Below are positions 54,774 to 63,866 of a DNA stretch of 64,000 bases, piece by piece. Every line of letters begins with the position of its first letter. The first letter of the stretch is position 1. A program made the translations under genes and the position numbers. The notes beneath the pieces were generated by a model. The model saw nothing but the letters and a program-made list of their open reading frames with translations, did no database searches and was not told where the DNA came from. This DNA comes from Gloeocapsopsis crepidinum LEGE 06123 (GTDB taxonomy: Bacteria; Cyanobacteriota; Cyanobacteriia; Cyanobacteriales; Chroococcidiopsidaceae): the NCBI RefSeq assembly GCF_015207655.1, contig NZ_JADEWN010000002.1, positions 1-64,000 on the forward strand, read 5' to 3'.

Positions 54774-56399
54774 ATGCTAAGAAAGTATATTTGGATATTA
54801 GGGGGGCTAAGCGCTTCCTGCGTCAGTATTCCTGTCCTTGCCCTTGAAACAACTTCAGTAGGAAATGCAGGAATTAATGCCTTGCGGTTACACGATGCAC
54901 CTTACAACCTAATTGGTCGCAAAATTGGTATTGGTCAAGTAGAAATTGGACGTCCTGGACAATTTGGTTTAGATAAAGCAGTTACTCATAAACAACAAGT
55001 TAGTTTAGCTGGTGTATTTTTGCGCAATCAGCCCGCAAAACCTAATACAAATATTGACCCACATGCACAAAATGTTGCCAGTGTCATGGTGAGTACAGAT
55101 AAAGCTGTGCGTGGTGTCGCACCAGGAGCGCGACTATATTCTACTGCGGTTGGTTCGCTGAGAACAGGTGGTCAGCCAGAAGAATGTCTATCTGCACAAC
55201 ACGTCGCATTACAAAATAGTGGTGATGTACGAGCGATTAACTTTAGCTTTGGAGAAACTCTTGAGCGCGATCCGCGCCCAAATGCACTGTTAGATGGTCA
55301 AGCATTGCTGACACAATGTATTGATTGGTCTGCCCGCGTTCATAATGTGATGTATGCGATCGCTGGTAATCAAGGTAAGGGTGGAATTCCAATCCCGACA
55401 GATAATTTTAATGGCATTAATGTTGCGTTTACGACTCGCAGACAAGGGTTTTTTACAAGAATTGATGTTTCTAATTTAAGTGATGCCATTTCTGGAGCAG
55501 TTGGTGGTAGGCTTAATGGTCGTGAAGTGAATTTAGGTCCGCGTCGTACTGTTGGGATAGTTGCGCCTGGAAATAAAATTACTCTACTAAACCCCAACGG
55601 TAAAACTACACGCGTCACAGGCACAAGTTTTGCTGCACCTCATGTGACTGCAACTGTGGCATTACTCCAAGAATTTGGCGACAAACAACTGCGATCGCTT
55701 CGGGCGCTGCGCGATGCGCAATCGCCACGCCAACGTAACTGGACTTTAGATTCTCGCCGTCAAGAAGTGATGAAAGCCGTAATGCTTAATTCTGCGGATA
55801 AATTTCAAGATCCAGGAAATGGTTTGTTGCTAGGAATGACAAAAACAATTCTAGATAAGCAAAACCAACACTGGTTAAATTCAGATGCTTACCGCAATCC
55901 TAAAATTCCTTTGCAAGCACAGATGGGAACAGGACAATTAAACGCTTATCGCGCATATCAACAATTTAGTACTGGTCAATGGCATCCAGCACGACCTGTA
56001 CCAGCAATTGGCTGGGACTATCGCACAGTTAACGTCGCCTCGCGTCATGACTATGTATTAGCCCAACCATTACAGCAAGATAGTTTTGTCTCAGTGACAT
56101 TAAATTGGAATCGATTGGTAGAGTTGAATGATTCTAACAACAATCGAAAATTTGACATAGGAGAAACTTTTCGCGATCGCGGTTTAAATAATCTGGATCT
56201 TTATCTGCTGAACGCCGATACCAACACAATTGTGGATACAACTTGCACATCAACTAGTGAAGTTGATAGTGTCGAACACATTTTTTGTCGAGTACCTAAT
56301 TCTGGTAGATACAAAGTTCGCGTCCAGTTTCAGCAACAAGTTAACCACGCTGTACAACCTTATGCTCTTGCTTGGTGGACAGTACCTGCAAGAAACTAA
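54774..56399 (+). CDS. secreted S8 (subtilase)-family serine peptidase
   Basis: A 541-aa protein with a signal peptide (MLRKYIWILGGLSASCVSIP, cleavage near VLALE). The subtilase core is recognisable but divergent: the histidine motif is DPHAQNVASVM, the oxyanion Asn region YAIAGNQGKGG, and the nucleophile GTSFAAPHVTATVALL (about residues 284-299). The usual Asp strand reads IGIGQVEIGRPG, where a glutamate stands in the expected aspartate place. About 150 residues of beta-rich C-terminal domain follow. It probably acts in the periplasm or outside. The serpin gene begins 94 bp downstream on the same strand. Confidence 0.85.
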   Translation: MLRKYIWILGGLSASCVSIPVLALETTSVGNAGINALRLHDAPYNLIGRKIGIGQVEIGRPGQFGLDKAVTHKQQVSLAGVFLRNQPAKPNTNIDPHAQNVASVMVSTDKAVRGVAPGARLYSTAVGSLRTGGQPEECLSAQHVALQNSGDVRAINFSFGETLERDPRPNALLDGQALLTQCIDWSARVHNVMYAIAGNQGKGGIPIPTDNFNGINVAFTTRRQGFFTRIDVSNLSDAISGAVGGRLNGREVNLGPRRTVGIVAPGNKITLLNPNGKTTRVTGTSFAAPHVTATVALLQEFGDKQLRSLRALRDAQSPRQRNWTLDSRRQEVMKAVMLNSADKFQDPGNGLLLGMTKTILDKQNQHWLNSDAYRNPKIPLQAQMGTGQLNAYRAYQQFSTGQWHPARPVPAIGWDYRTVNVASRHDYVLAQPLQQDSFVSVTLNWNRLVELNDSNNNRKFDIGETFRDRGLNNLDLYLLNADTNTIVDTTCTSTSEVDSVEHIFCRVPNSGRYKVRVQFQQQVNHAVQPYALAWWTVPARN

Positions 56400-56493
56400 T
56401 TCCTACATCTATTGTTGCGAAAAACGTAACCGCGCTGCGATCGCATCTGTAAAGATGGCATAGTCTCCATAATAGAACTATGGTGACAGTGGC

Positions 56494-57777
56494 ATGCAGC
56501 GGAGTTTCTTGCTAAGACGCTATGCAATTTGCCTGGGAAGACGTTATGTCCTCGCGGCAACAGGTATCCTGTTTATTGGCATGATGGGATGCTCCAGAAT
56601 AGATCGTATCGATTCTGTTGTTGCCCAACCCCGCCCATTTAATCGGCAAGATCCAGATAAGCAAATGACTACATCTGCTGTCAATGAAGTAGTGTCTGCT
56701 AACACGCAATTTGGCTTCAAGCTGTTTTCCCAGTTGCTGAGTCAAGACAGCAGTAATGTTTTTATCTCGCCAACAAGTATCGCGATCGCACTTGCTATGC
56801 TATACAATGGTGCAAGCGGTGAAACGCAACAAGCAATGGCACAAACCTTAGAATTACAAGGAATCAACCTGCCAGAAATCAACACCGCCAATGCTGCACT
56901 GCTAAGCGCACTCACAAACCCTGATGCAGATGTCCAAGTTGCCATTGCTAACTCACTGTGGGCAAGACAAGAGTATCCTTTTCGCAAAGACTTTTTACAG
57001 AAACAAAGCTTCTACAAAGCACAGGTGACAACTTTGGATTTTCAGTCTCCTGATGCGACAAATACAATTAATGCATGGGTTAACCAAAATACGAATGGCA
57101 GAATTGAGCAAATTGTAGAACAAATCAATCCCCAAGATGTGTTGTTTCTCATCAATGCTATTTACTTTAAAGGTAGATGGGCAGATGAATTTGATCCTAG
57201 TCAAACAACAAATGAGCCATTTTTTACGAAAGGTGGATCGACACAACACCCGATGATGTCTCAAACAGGGAGATATAGGTACTATGAAAACGAGCAATTT
57301 CAAGCAGTAAGCTTGCCCTATGGCAAAGGTAGACTCAGTTTATACGTTTTTCTACCTAGCGAAAACTCTGACTTAACGAGTTTTTACCAACAACTCACTT
57401 CTGCTAATTGGGAAAAATGGCTAACGCAATTTAGTCAACGTGAAGGTTCAATTCGTCTCCCGCGTTTTCAAATGGAATATGACTTAACCCTTAACGATAC
57501 GCTGAAAGCTTTGGGTATGGAAGTTGCTTTTGAAGATAGTGCTGATTTTTCGGCAATGGGTGACAACCTTACCTTAAGTGAAGTTAAGCATAAAACTTTT
57601 GTTGAAGTTAACGAAGAAGGAACCGAGGCTGCTGCTGTGACTTCTGGAAGAGTCATGGCTGTATCGGCACCACTTGAACCACCATTTCAGATGGTTGTGA
57701 ATCGTCCTTTCTTTTGTGCCATCCGAGATAACCAAACAGGAACAATGCTGTTTATGGGTTCTATTATTGAACCATAA
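56494..57777 (+). CDS. serpin-family protease inhibitor lipoprotein
   Basis: A 427-aa serpin. The N-terminus (RRYVLAATGILFIGMMGCSR) looks like a lipoprotein signal with cysteine about residue 33, so it is likely anchored in the envelope. Serpin motifs are NTQFGFKLFSQLLSQDSSNV, NVFISPTSIAIALAMLYNGA, LINAIYFKGRWADEFDP, the hinge VEVNEEGTEAAAVTSG and the final NRPFFCAIRDNQTGTMLFMG. The small-residue hinge is that of an inhibitory serpin. Counting from the hinge places the scissile bond after MAV (P1 Val, P1' Ser), suggesting an elastase- or subtilisin-like target. Lies directly after the S8 peptidase. Confidence 0.93.
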   Translation: MQRSFLLRRYAICLGRRYVLAATGILFIGMMGCSRIDRIDSVVAQPRPFNRQDPDKQMTTSAVNEVVSANTQFGFKLFSQLLSQDSSNVFISPTSIAIALAMLYNGASGETQQAMAQTLELQGINLPEINTANAALLSALTNPDADVQVAIANSLWARQEYPFRKDFLQKQSFYKAQVTTLDFQSPDATNTINAWVNQNTNGRIEQIVEQINPQDVLFLINAIYFKGRWADEFDPSQTTNEPFFTKGGSTQHPMMSQTGRYRYYENEQFQAVSLPYGKGRLSLYVFLPSENSDLTSFYQQLTSANWEKWLTQFSQREGSIRLPRFQMEYDLTLNDTLKALGMEVAFEDSADFSAMGDNLTLSEVKHKTFVEVNEEGTEAAAVTSGRVMAVSAPLEPPFQMVVNRPFFCAIRDNQTGTMLFMGSIIEP

Positions 57778-57852
57778 TCATATTTTGATTAAGAGTCGCG
57801 ATCGCTATTCTTGTTATCTAGATGCAGATGTTGGCTATCTAAAGTATGAAAT

Positions 57853-58474
57853 CTACTGAAAATTTTGAACTGCGTAGACTTTACCAGTCATAGGATCTGA
57901 TCCAATACCGTAACCAACTCGTGTATAGTGAGGATTTAGTAAGTTAGCACGATGTCCATTACTATACATCCAGCTTTTTTGAAAGTTTTCAACCAATCCC
58001 CAACTTAATATAGAACTAATGCCAATACTCTGAGACTGAAGCATAATGTTCTCACCAACACCTCCTTGCCCGCCAATATTAGCAAAGCGATCGGTAGGTG
58101 TTCTTCCTTCAGGAGTGAGATGAGCATAATAGTTTCGATCTTTCATATCCTCAGCATGACTTTGAGCAGATTGTGTTAATAACGAATCTTCCCCTAAGAG
58201 TGGTAAGCCCATTGAGTTGGCGATCGCGATTAATTAACTCTAGAGCAAATACTCTCAACTCAGTAAGAGAACGAGTATTATGAGCATTCCATAAATTGAC
58301 TTTTGGTTTACCAATATTCCAATCGACAGCACCAAAGCCGTTATTAAAGTAAAAAGTATCTTTATAGGAATAAACCAAACATACTAAGAGTAGTATATAA
58401 CCTGGAATATATTTGCGCCAGCACGGTTTTGCACGGTTGTAAAATCTTTTTGGATGTTGTATTGCTCTTCTCAT
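57853..58474 (-). pseudogene. CAP (SCP/PR1)-domain protein interrupted by a frameshift
   Basis: The minus-strand frame from 58474 encodes a basic start, one transmembrane/signal helix (PGYILLLVCLVYSY) and the CAP beginning VFALELINRDRQLNGL, then runs into junk. The +1-shifted frame continues exactly at that point with PLLGEDSLLTQSAQSHAEDM, and carries GENIMLQSQ, the HRANLLNPHYTRVGYGIG motif and YAVQNFQ at the end. Deleting one G from the GGG at 58210-58208 restores a single ~206-aa protein. It is either a recent pseudogene, a sequencing error or a slip site. CAP proteins are secreted and of varied function. Confidence 0.85.
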
Positions 58475-58640
58475 TGTTAATCATATCAAATAGTGAATGA
58501 GTACTTTCTAAACAGCACAAAAAGAGGAGTTATAAGTTACCTGCACTGTTTGATATAAAAAGCATTTTGTTGCTTTAACCTCTTTTATGATTAGTTAGAT
58601 TTTAAACAATAAAAAGCATGATAGTTACATAAAAATACTG
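58475..58640. other. AT-rich spacer upstream of the CAP gene
   Basis: No gene or RNA structure recognised between the CAP pseudogene and the 52-aa frame; it probably holds a promoter. Confidence 0.3.
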
Positions 58641-58799
58641 TTACCAATCACCTAAAAGAGTTTCAATAAAAGTCGTCCAGGTGTGTCCTTTTCCTCGAAC
58701 TACTTTTCCTTTTTCTTTCTCATTTTCTTGAAGTTGATTAAAAAAATCAACATCTTTTGTGTCTTTGCGATCTGTCTTATCAACTTTATCTCGATTCAT
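58641..58799 (-). CDS. small charged protein, 52 aa, unknown
   Basis: Frame MNRDKVDKTDRKDTKDVDFF then NQLQENEKEKGKVVRGKGHT and WTTFIETLLGDW. Very hydrophilic at the start, with an aromatic end. It begins 7 bp after the stop of the preceding minus-strand gene, so the two form a likely operon. GGAAG lies about 15 nt upstream of the ATG, inside the preceding gene's end. No family recognised. Confidence 0.6.
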   Translation of the reverse strand: MNRDKVDKTDRKDTKDVDFFNQLQENEKEKGKVVRGKGHTWTTFIETLLGDW

Positions 58800-58805
58800 A
58801 TGAAT

Positions 58806-59108
58806 TTAGACTTCCCGTTGCATAACCACAAAATAAGTATAGACACCTTCTTGTTCCATGCCTAATGGGCGTACTTCCCAGCCTTGTTGCCCCATTGCAT
58901 TGTAAAATGCATCAATTGTTGGAAAATTTTTAACTTGTTGTCCATTTACGTATAAAGTTGAAATTTCTCCTGTAATTCCTCGACCAACTAATTGATACCG
59001 AACATTCATAAATTGAAATTTACGTTGTTTTGATTCAATAACGTTTTGTTGAATTGAATTCTGCATAACTATTTGTTTACAAAACTTTCTCATAATAGTA
59101 CTTTTCAT
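58806..59108 (-). CDS. DUF4177-like small protein (tentative)
   Basis: About 100 aa from the ATG at 59108; the frame is open to 59186 and starts at 59093, 59066 or 59009 are also possible because none has a clear ribosome site. The C-terminal half reads NVRYQLVGRGITGEISTLYV, NFPTIDAFYNAMGQQGWEVR and GVYTYFVVMQREV. A beta-strand, then 'GxxGWE' and a final strand is the layout of DUF4177/DUF2674-type small proteins of unknown function. Co-directional and almost contiguous with the 52-aa gene. Confidence 0.6.
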   Translation of the reverse strand: MKSTIMRKFCKQIVMQNSIQQNVIESKQRKFQFMNVRYQLVGRGITGEISTLYVNGQQVKNFPTIDAFYNAMGQQGWEVRPLGMEQEGVYTYFVVMQREV

Positions 59109-59330
59109 CTCAGCATAAGCTAAATTTAGAAAAGAGAGATTAGCACTACTGTATAAAATTATGTTTCTTGTCTCATCTAAGCACAATAGAGAAAATACGG
59201 ACTTTAGCGATTATGAAAATTTATCTTTCCACAAAATGCAAACAGTGTCGTCTTGATAGTCGCTAAAAATAAACGTGAAGCGATCGCCTAAATTAAATCA
59301 TTAGCTTAGAGCATTGGGAGTAACAATACC

Positions 59331-59912
59331 ATGACACAGGCACTACAACGTACATGTACACCAGAAGAATACCTTGAGTTCGAGGTAAACTCAGACGAAA
59401 GACATGAGTACATTAATAAAGAAATTATCCCTATGACTGGTGGCACTCCTGCACATAATGAAATTGCTAGTATTCTCAATGCTGCCATAAGAGTAGGTTT
59501 GAAGGGTAAACCTTATGGTATCTTTGTTGCCGATCAGCGTCTTTGGATTCCCGATCGCAATCTCTACACTTATCCTGATGTTATGGTTGTTGAAAAGCCT
59601 TTGCAACTGCAATCAGGGCGCACTGATACCATTATCAATCCTGTAATGATTGCTGAAGTTCTATCTAAATCAACGCAAGATTACGATCGCGGCGAAAAGT
59701 TTGTCTCTTACCGTACTATTGATAGCTTTCGTGAATATTTATTGATCGATCAATATAACGTTCATGTTGAACACTATATCAAGACTGCTGCACATCAATG
59801 GCTGCTTTCAGAGTATGAAGATCTTACAATTACAATATCTTTTAAAGCTTTTGAATTTGAGATTCAAATTGCCGAACTTTATGAAAATATAGATTTTTCT
59901 AACGCTGAGTGA
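59331..59912 (+). CDS. Uma2-family (DUF820) predicted endonuclease
   Basis: A 193-aa PD-(D/E)XK-fold Uma2 protein of the second common cyanobacterial variety: CTPEEYLEFEVNSDERHEYI, GTPAHNEIASILNAAIRVGL, YTYPDVMVVEKPLQLQSGRT (catalytic Asp), MIAEVLSKSTQDYDRGEKFV (E...K) and TIDSFREYLLIDQYNVHVEH. Complete length. Role unknown. Third apparently intact Uma2 gene of the window. Confidence 0.92.
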   Translation: MTQALQRTCTPEEYLEFEVNSDERHEYINKEIIPMTGGTPAHNEIASILNAAIRVGLKGKPYGIFVADQRLWIPDRNLYTYPDVMVVEKPLQLQSGRTDTIINPVMIAEVLSKSTQDYDRGEKFVSYRTIDSFREYLLIDQYNVHVEHYIKTAAHQWLLSEYEDLTITISFKAFEFEIQIAELYENIDFSNAE

Positions 59913-60115
59913 TGCTAATATAAAATCCGGTTAATTACCCACAATGCGATCAGTAGCTAATGGCTAGTGACTAGTGGTTAATAACTCAAAGATATTCTAG
60001 TTATTCAACCGGAGATAATATAAAACAGAAAAAAGGCTAATGTTTATATTAATTATGGCTTATTACCGATTACCAATTACCACACTCACCAAGATTCAGT
60101 TGAAAAAACACTAAA

Positions 60116-61531
60116 CTACTTCCCAATACAGAACCGACTAAAGATGCGATCGAGAACCGACTCAGTGACTTCTTCTCCAGTAATTTCTCCTAAAGATTGA
60201 ATCGCCCCTCTCAAGTCAATTGTCCAAAAATCTAAAGGTAATTGTTGCGCGATTGTGTCTTGTACTTGCTCTAAAGAAGCTTTGGCACGAATAAGTGCGG
60301 CGGCTTGGCGCTGATTAATTGCTAAGTCGGTATTAGCTGAGTGAATTCCCGTTTGTACTGTCGTTAAAATAGCGTTTTCTAAATCTTCAATACCTTGATG
60401 TTTAGCAGCGGCGGTTGTCACTACGTAACTTATGCTATCTGGATACTTCACTGCTTCTGCTAAAGCTAAGTCGATTTTATTAATAACTAATATTAACGGG
60501 CGATGTTGCACTTGTTGGTAAATCTCAGCATCCGCAGCAGTCCATCCCGCAGTTGCATCAATCGTCAGTAAGACTAAATCAGCTGCAGCAGCACAAGCTT
60601 GCGATCGCTCAACGCCAATTTTCTCAACTTGATCTTCAGTCGCTCGAATTCCAGCAGTATCTAACACTTGGATAGGAATACCACCAACGACTAACTGCGA
60701 CTCGACAACATCGCGAGTAGTTCCAGGTAAATCAGTCACGATCGCGCGATCGCTGCGACTCCAAGCATTGAGTAAGCTTGATTTTCCCACATTCGGACGC
60801 CCGACAATGGCAACTTTTAAGCCGCTGCGCAGCAGTTCACCGCGATCTGCTGTTGCTAAGATTTGCGTGACTTGTGCTAAAACTTCCGCAAGTTGTGTTA
60901 TTATCTCACTACAATCCAGCGGCGGCAAATCTTCCTCAAAATCGATACGAGCTTCAATTTCTGCGAGAATATCTAAACATTTAGCACGTAAGTAACGAAT
61001 TGGATGTGCTAACTTGCCTTGTAATCCAGCTAACGCAGTTTGAGCAGCTTGAGGCGATCGCGCTCCCACTAAATCGGCAATGCTTTCAGCTTGAGTCAGA
61101 TCAAGTCTGCCATTCAAAAAGGCTCGTAGAGTAAATTCTCCAGGTTGCGCGAGTTTTGCACCTTGCATTAAACACAACTGCAATATCTGTTGCACTGCCA
61201 TAATGCCCCCATGACAGTGAAACTCCACAACATCTTCGCGCGTGTAAGAACGCGGTGCTTGCATAATCAGTAAGAGTGCTTCATCTACGACTTGTTGTGT
61301 TTGAGGATGACGGATATAACCATAAAGAATGCGGTGGGAATCCCAAACTTGCTTTCCTGGGGCGTGGAATAAAGCTTGGGCAATAGCAAGGCTTTCCATA
61401 CCAGATACCCGCACAATACCGACACTGCCTTGTTGTGGCACAATAGCAGTTGCGATCGCAGCGATCGTTGTTCCTAATCCCTCGTATGTCACGCTTTTAT
61501 TGAACCTAAGTTCCTTTCCTATGCTAAACAA
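60116..61531 (-). CDS. mnmE: tRNA modification GTPase MnmE (TrmE)
   Basis: With MnmG it installs the carboxymethylaminomethyl group at U34 of several tRNAs. The 471-aa protein has the folate-binding N-terminal domain ([35 protein letters not shown]), a helical domain, and an inserted Ras-like G domain: G1 [11 protein letters not shown]2/G3 TTRDVVES and DTAGIR, G4 NKID. The C-terminal FCIGK motif (CxGK) essential for catalysis is intact. The first ~17 residues are not conserved, so a start slightly downstream is possible. Transcribed alone. Confidence 0.96.
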   Translation of the reverse strand: MFSIGKELRFNKSVTYEGLGTTIAAIATAIVPQQGSVGIVRVSGMESLAIAQALFHAPGKQVWDSHRILYGYIRHPQTQQVVDEALLLIMQAPRSYTREDVVEFHCHGGIMAVQQILQLCLMQGAKLAQPGEFTLRAFLNGRLDLTQAESIADLVGARSPQAAQTALAGLQGKLAHPIRYLRAKCLDILAEIEARIDFEEDLPPLDCSEIITQLAEVLAQVTQILATADRGELLRSGLKVAIVGRPNVGKSSLLNAWSRSDRAIVTDLPGTTRDVVESQLVVGGIPIQVLDTAGIRATEDQVEKIGVERSQACAAAADLVLLTIDATAGWTAADAEIYQQVQHRPLILVINKIDLALAEAVKYPDSISYVVTTAAAKHQGIEDLENAILTTVQTGIHSANTDLAINQRQAAALIRAKASLEQVQDTIAQQLPLDFWTIDLRGAIQSLGEITGEEVTESVLDRIFSRFCIGK

Positions 61532-61708
61532 TATAGGAGAGGTCGGAGGTTAGAGAATTACTTTAATACCTGATTTAGAGCAGGTTACGGGCTGACTTGA
61601 AATGGTGATTTTCAAGATCTCTTTATAGAGTAATTCACTATCACTTATTGCTAATCGCCGATCATCATCTCTTTATTTAGTTAATCTGCTATCAAAATTA
61701 CACGCCTG

Positions 61709-63865
61709 ATGTTAAATATTCCGCAATTTCTAGCACAAGAATTGTCTCTCAAACCTTTTCAGGTTCAAAATGCGCTTGATTTGTTTGCCGAAGGTGCGAC
61801 GATTCCTTTTATTGCGCGTTACCGCAAGGAACGTACAGGAGAAATGAATGAGGTACAACTGCGGGATTTAGCAGAAAGATACACTTATTTAACCGAATTA
61901 GAAGCAAGAAAGACAACAATTCTAGATGCGATCGCCGCCTCAGGTAAGCTTACAGATGAACTCAAAGACAAAATAGAAACGTGTCTGCAAAAAACTGAAT
62001 TAGAAGATCTCTATCTTCCCTATCGCCCGAAACGACGCACTAAGGCAACTATTGCGAGAGAAAAAGGGTTAGAACCGCTTGCGGAGTTGATTAAATCTTT
62101 AAATACTAAAAACGCATCATTAGTATCCCTCGAAAAGGAAGCAACAAAGTATTTATCCGAAGAAGTCAAAACCATAGCAGAAGCGCTGAGTGGCGCTGGA
62201 GACATTCTTGCGGAAGAAGTTTCAGAAAAAGCACATTTACGTGCCTATGTGCGAGATTACCTTATTCAGAATGGAGTATTTAAATCTCAAATTAAAAAAG
62301 AGTATCCTGAAGGTACAACTAAGTTTGAAACTTACCGAAATTTTAGTGTCTGCGTTCAAGATATTGCCCCGCACAACCTGCTAGCCTTACTACGAGGTGA
62401 GAATGAAAAAATCTTAGCTTTAGAATTAGCTTTTGATGAAACAGAGGTTTTATTTAACATAGCAGCACAAGAAATCAAAACTAAAGTTCCAGAAATTCGT
62501 GACTTCTATCGCGAAATGCTTAAAGACGCCTTCAACCGCTTGATGAAAAATTCTTTAATCGGTGAAGTTATTACTCAAAAGAAAGCTGAAGCAGATATTG
62601 AGTCAATTAAAACCTTTGAAACAAATTTGAGAGAATTATTGTTATCTCCACCCGCTGGAATGAAACCGACACTAGCGATCGATCCTGGATTTCGGACAGG
62701 TTGTAAAGTTGCTGTACTAGATGAAACAGGAAAGTTTTTAGATTATCACGCAGTATTTCCTCATGCTTCTGCAAACGAGCGATCGCAAGCCGCAAAAACA
62801 ATTCAAAAATTGATTGAAGAATACAAAATTGAACTGATTGCGATCGGTAATGGGACAGCTAGCCGCGAAACTGATGAATTTGTTTCAGAAGTTTTAAAAA
62901 CAGTAGAGCAAAAGCCAATTAAAGTAATTGTAAACGAGTCGGGTGCATCAATTTATTCAGCAAGTAAAGTTGCGATCGCAGAATTTCCCAATCTAGATAT
63001 TACAGTACGCGGTGCAATTAGTATTGGTCGTCGGTTGCAAGACCCTTTAGCAGAATTAGTAAAAATCGATCCTAAATCAATCGGTGTTGGGCAATACCAA
63101 CACGATGTCGAGCAAAAGTTGCTCAAAAAAAAGTTGGATGAAGTTGTAGAAAGCTGTGTTAATTACGTTGGTGTAGATTTGAATACTGCTTCTAAAGAAT
63201 TACTAAATTTTGTGTCTGGAATTAGTTCTACAGTCGCAAATAATATTGTTGCTTATCGCAATCAAAACGGTGCTTTCAAGAGTCGCCAGGAGCTACTTAA
63301 AGTCGCTAAACTAGGACCAAAAGCTTTTGAACAAGCCGCAGGTTTTTTACGGATTCGTGGAGGAAAAAACCCTTTAGATAACACTGCAGTACATCCTGAA
63401 AGTTATAGTGTTGTAGAGGCGATCGCTGCGGACTTAAATATATCTCCAGTACAAATTACCCAAGCTGCCCAAAAACTCAAATCAATTTCTCTGAAAAAAT
63501 ATGTGACAGCGACGATTGGCGAACCAACATTACGCGATATCATCAACGAATTAGAAAAACCTGGAAGAGATCCTCGCGCAGAGTTTAAGTATGCTACTTT
63601 CAAAGAAGGAATTAAAGAAATAACTGACCTTCAAATTGGCATGGAATTAGAAGGTATTGTGACAAATGTTGCTAACTTTGGTGCATTCGTAGATATTGGA
63701 ATTCACGAAAATGGCTTAATTCATATATCACAATTATCACATCGTTTTGTGAGCGATCCTAAACAAATTGTTAAGGTAGGACAAATTGTGCGAGTTAAAG
63801 TATTAGATATTAATGAAAAGCAAAAACGGATTAGCTTATCAATAAAGGCAGTCAAAAGTAACTAG
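61709..63865 (+). CDS. tex: Tex-family RNA-binding transcription accessory protein
   Basis: A 718-aa Tex/Spt6-like protein. In order: Tex N-terminal helical region (ALDLFAEGATIPFIARYRKERTGEMNEVQL), YqgF/RNase H-like domain (TLAIDPGFRTGCKVAVLDET, about residues 325-344), tandem helix-hairpin-helix motifs (FVSGISSTVANNIVAYRNQN, QELLKVAKLGPKAFEQAAGF), and a C-terminal S1 RNA-binding domain (GMELEGIVTNVANFGAFVDI ... RISLSIKA). It affects transcription elongation and RNA handling; exact role in cyanobacteria is unclear. Its end is two bases from the convergent EAL gene. Confidence 0.95.
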   Translation: MLNIPQFLAQELSLKPFQVQNALDLFAEGATIPFIARYRKERTGEMNEVQLRDLAERYTYLTELEARKTTILDAIAASGKLTDELKDKIETCLQKTELEDLYLPYRPKRRTKATIAREKGLEPLAELIKSLNTKNASLVSLEKEATKYLSEEVKTIAEALSGAGDILAEEVSEKAHLRAYVRDYLIQNGVFKSQIKKEYPEGTTKFETYRNFSVCVQDIAPHNLLALLRGENEKILALELAFDETEVLFNIAAQEIKTKVPEIRDFYREMLKDAFNRLMKNSLIGEVITQKKAEADIESIKTFETNLRELLLSPPAGMKPTLAIDPGFRTGCKVAVLDETGKFLDYHAVFPHASANERSQAAKTIQKLIEEYKIELIAIGNGTASRETDEFVSEVLKTVEQKPIKVIVNESGASIYSASKVAIAEFPNLDITVRGAISIGRRLQDPLAELVKIDPKSIGVGQYQHDVEQKLLKKKLDEVVESCVNYVGVDLNTASKELLNFVSGISSTVANNIVAYRNQNGAFKSRQELLKVAKLGPKAFEQAAGFLRIRGGKNPLDNTAVHPESYSVVEAIAADLNISPVQITQAAQKLKSISLKKYVTATIGEPTLRDIINELEKPGRDPRAEFKYATFKEGIKEITDLQIGMELEGIVTNVANFGAFVDIGIHENGLIHISQLSHRFVSDPKQIVKVGQIVRVKVLDINEKQKRISLSIKAVKSN

Positions 63866-63866
63866 T

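Noticed and set aside
58683..58865. 60-aa plus-strand frame rich in Phe/Ile/Ser
   Set aside because: It is antisense to the 52-aa and DUF4177-like frames, which have coding character and are nearly contiguous on the other strand.
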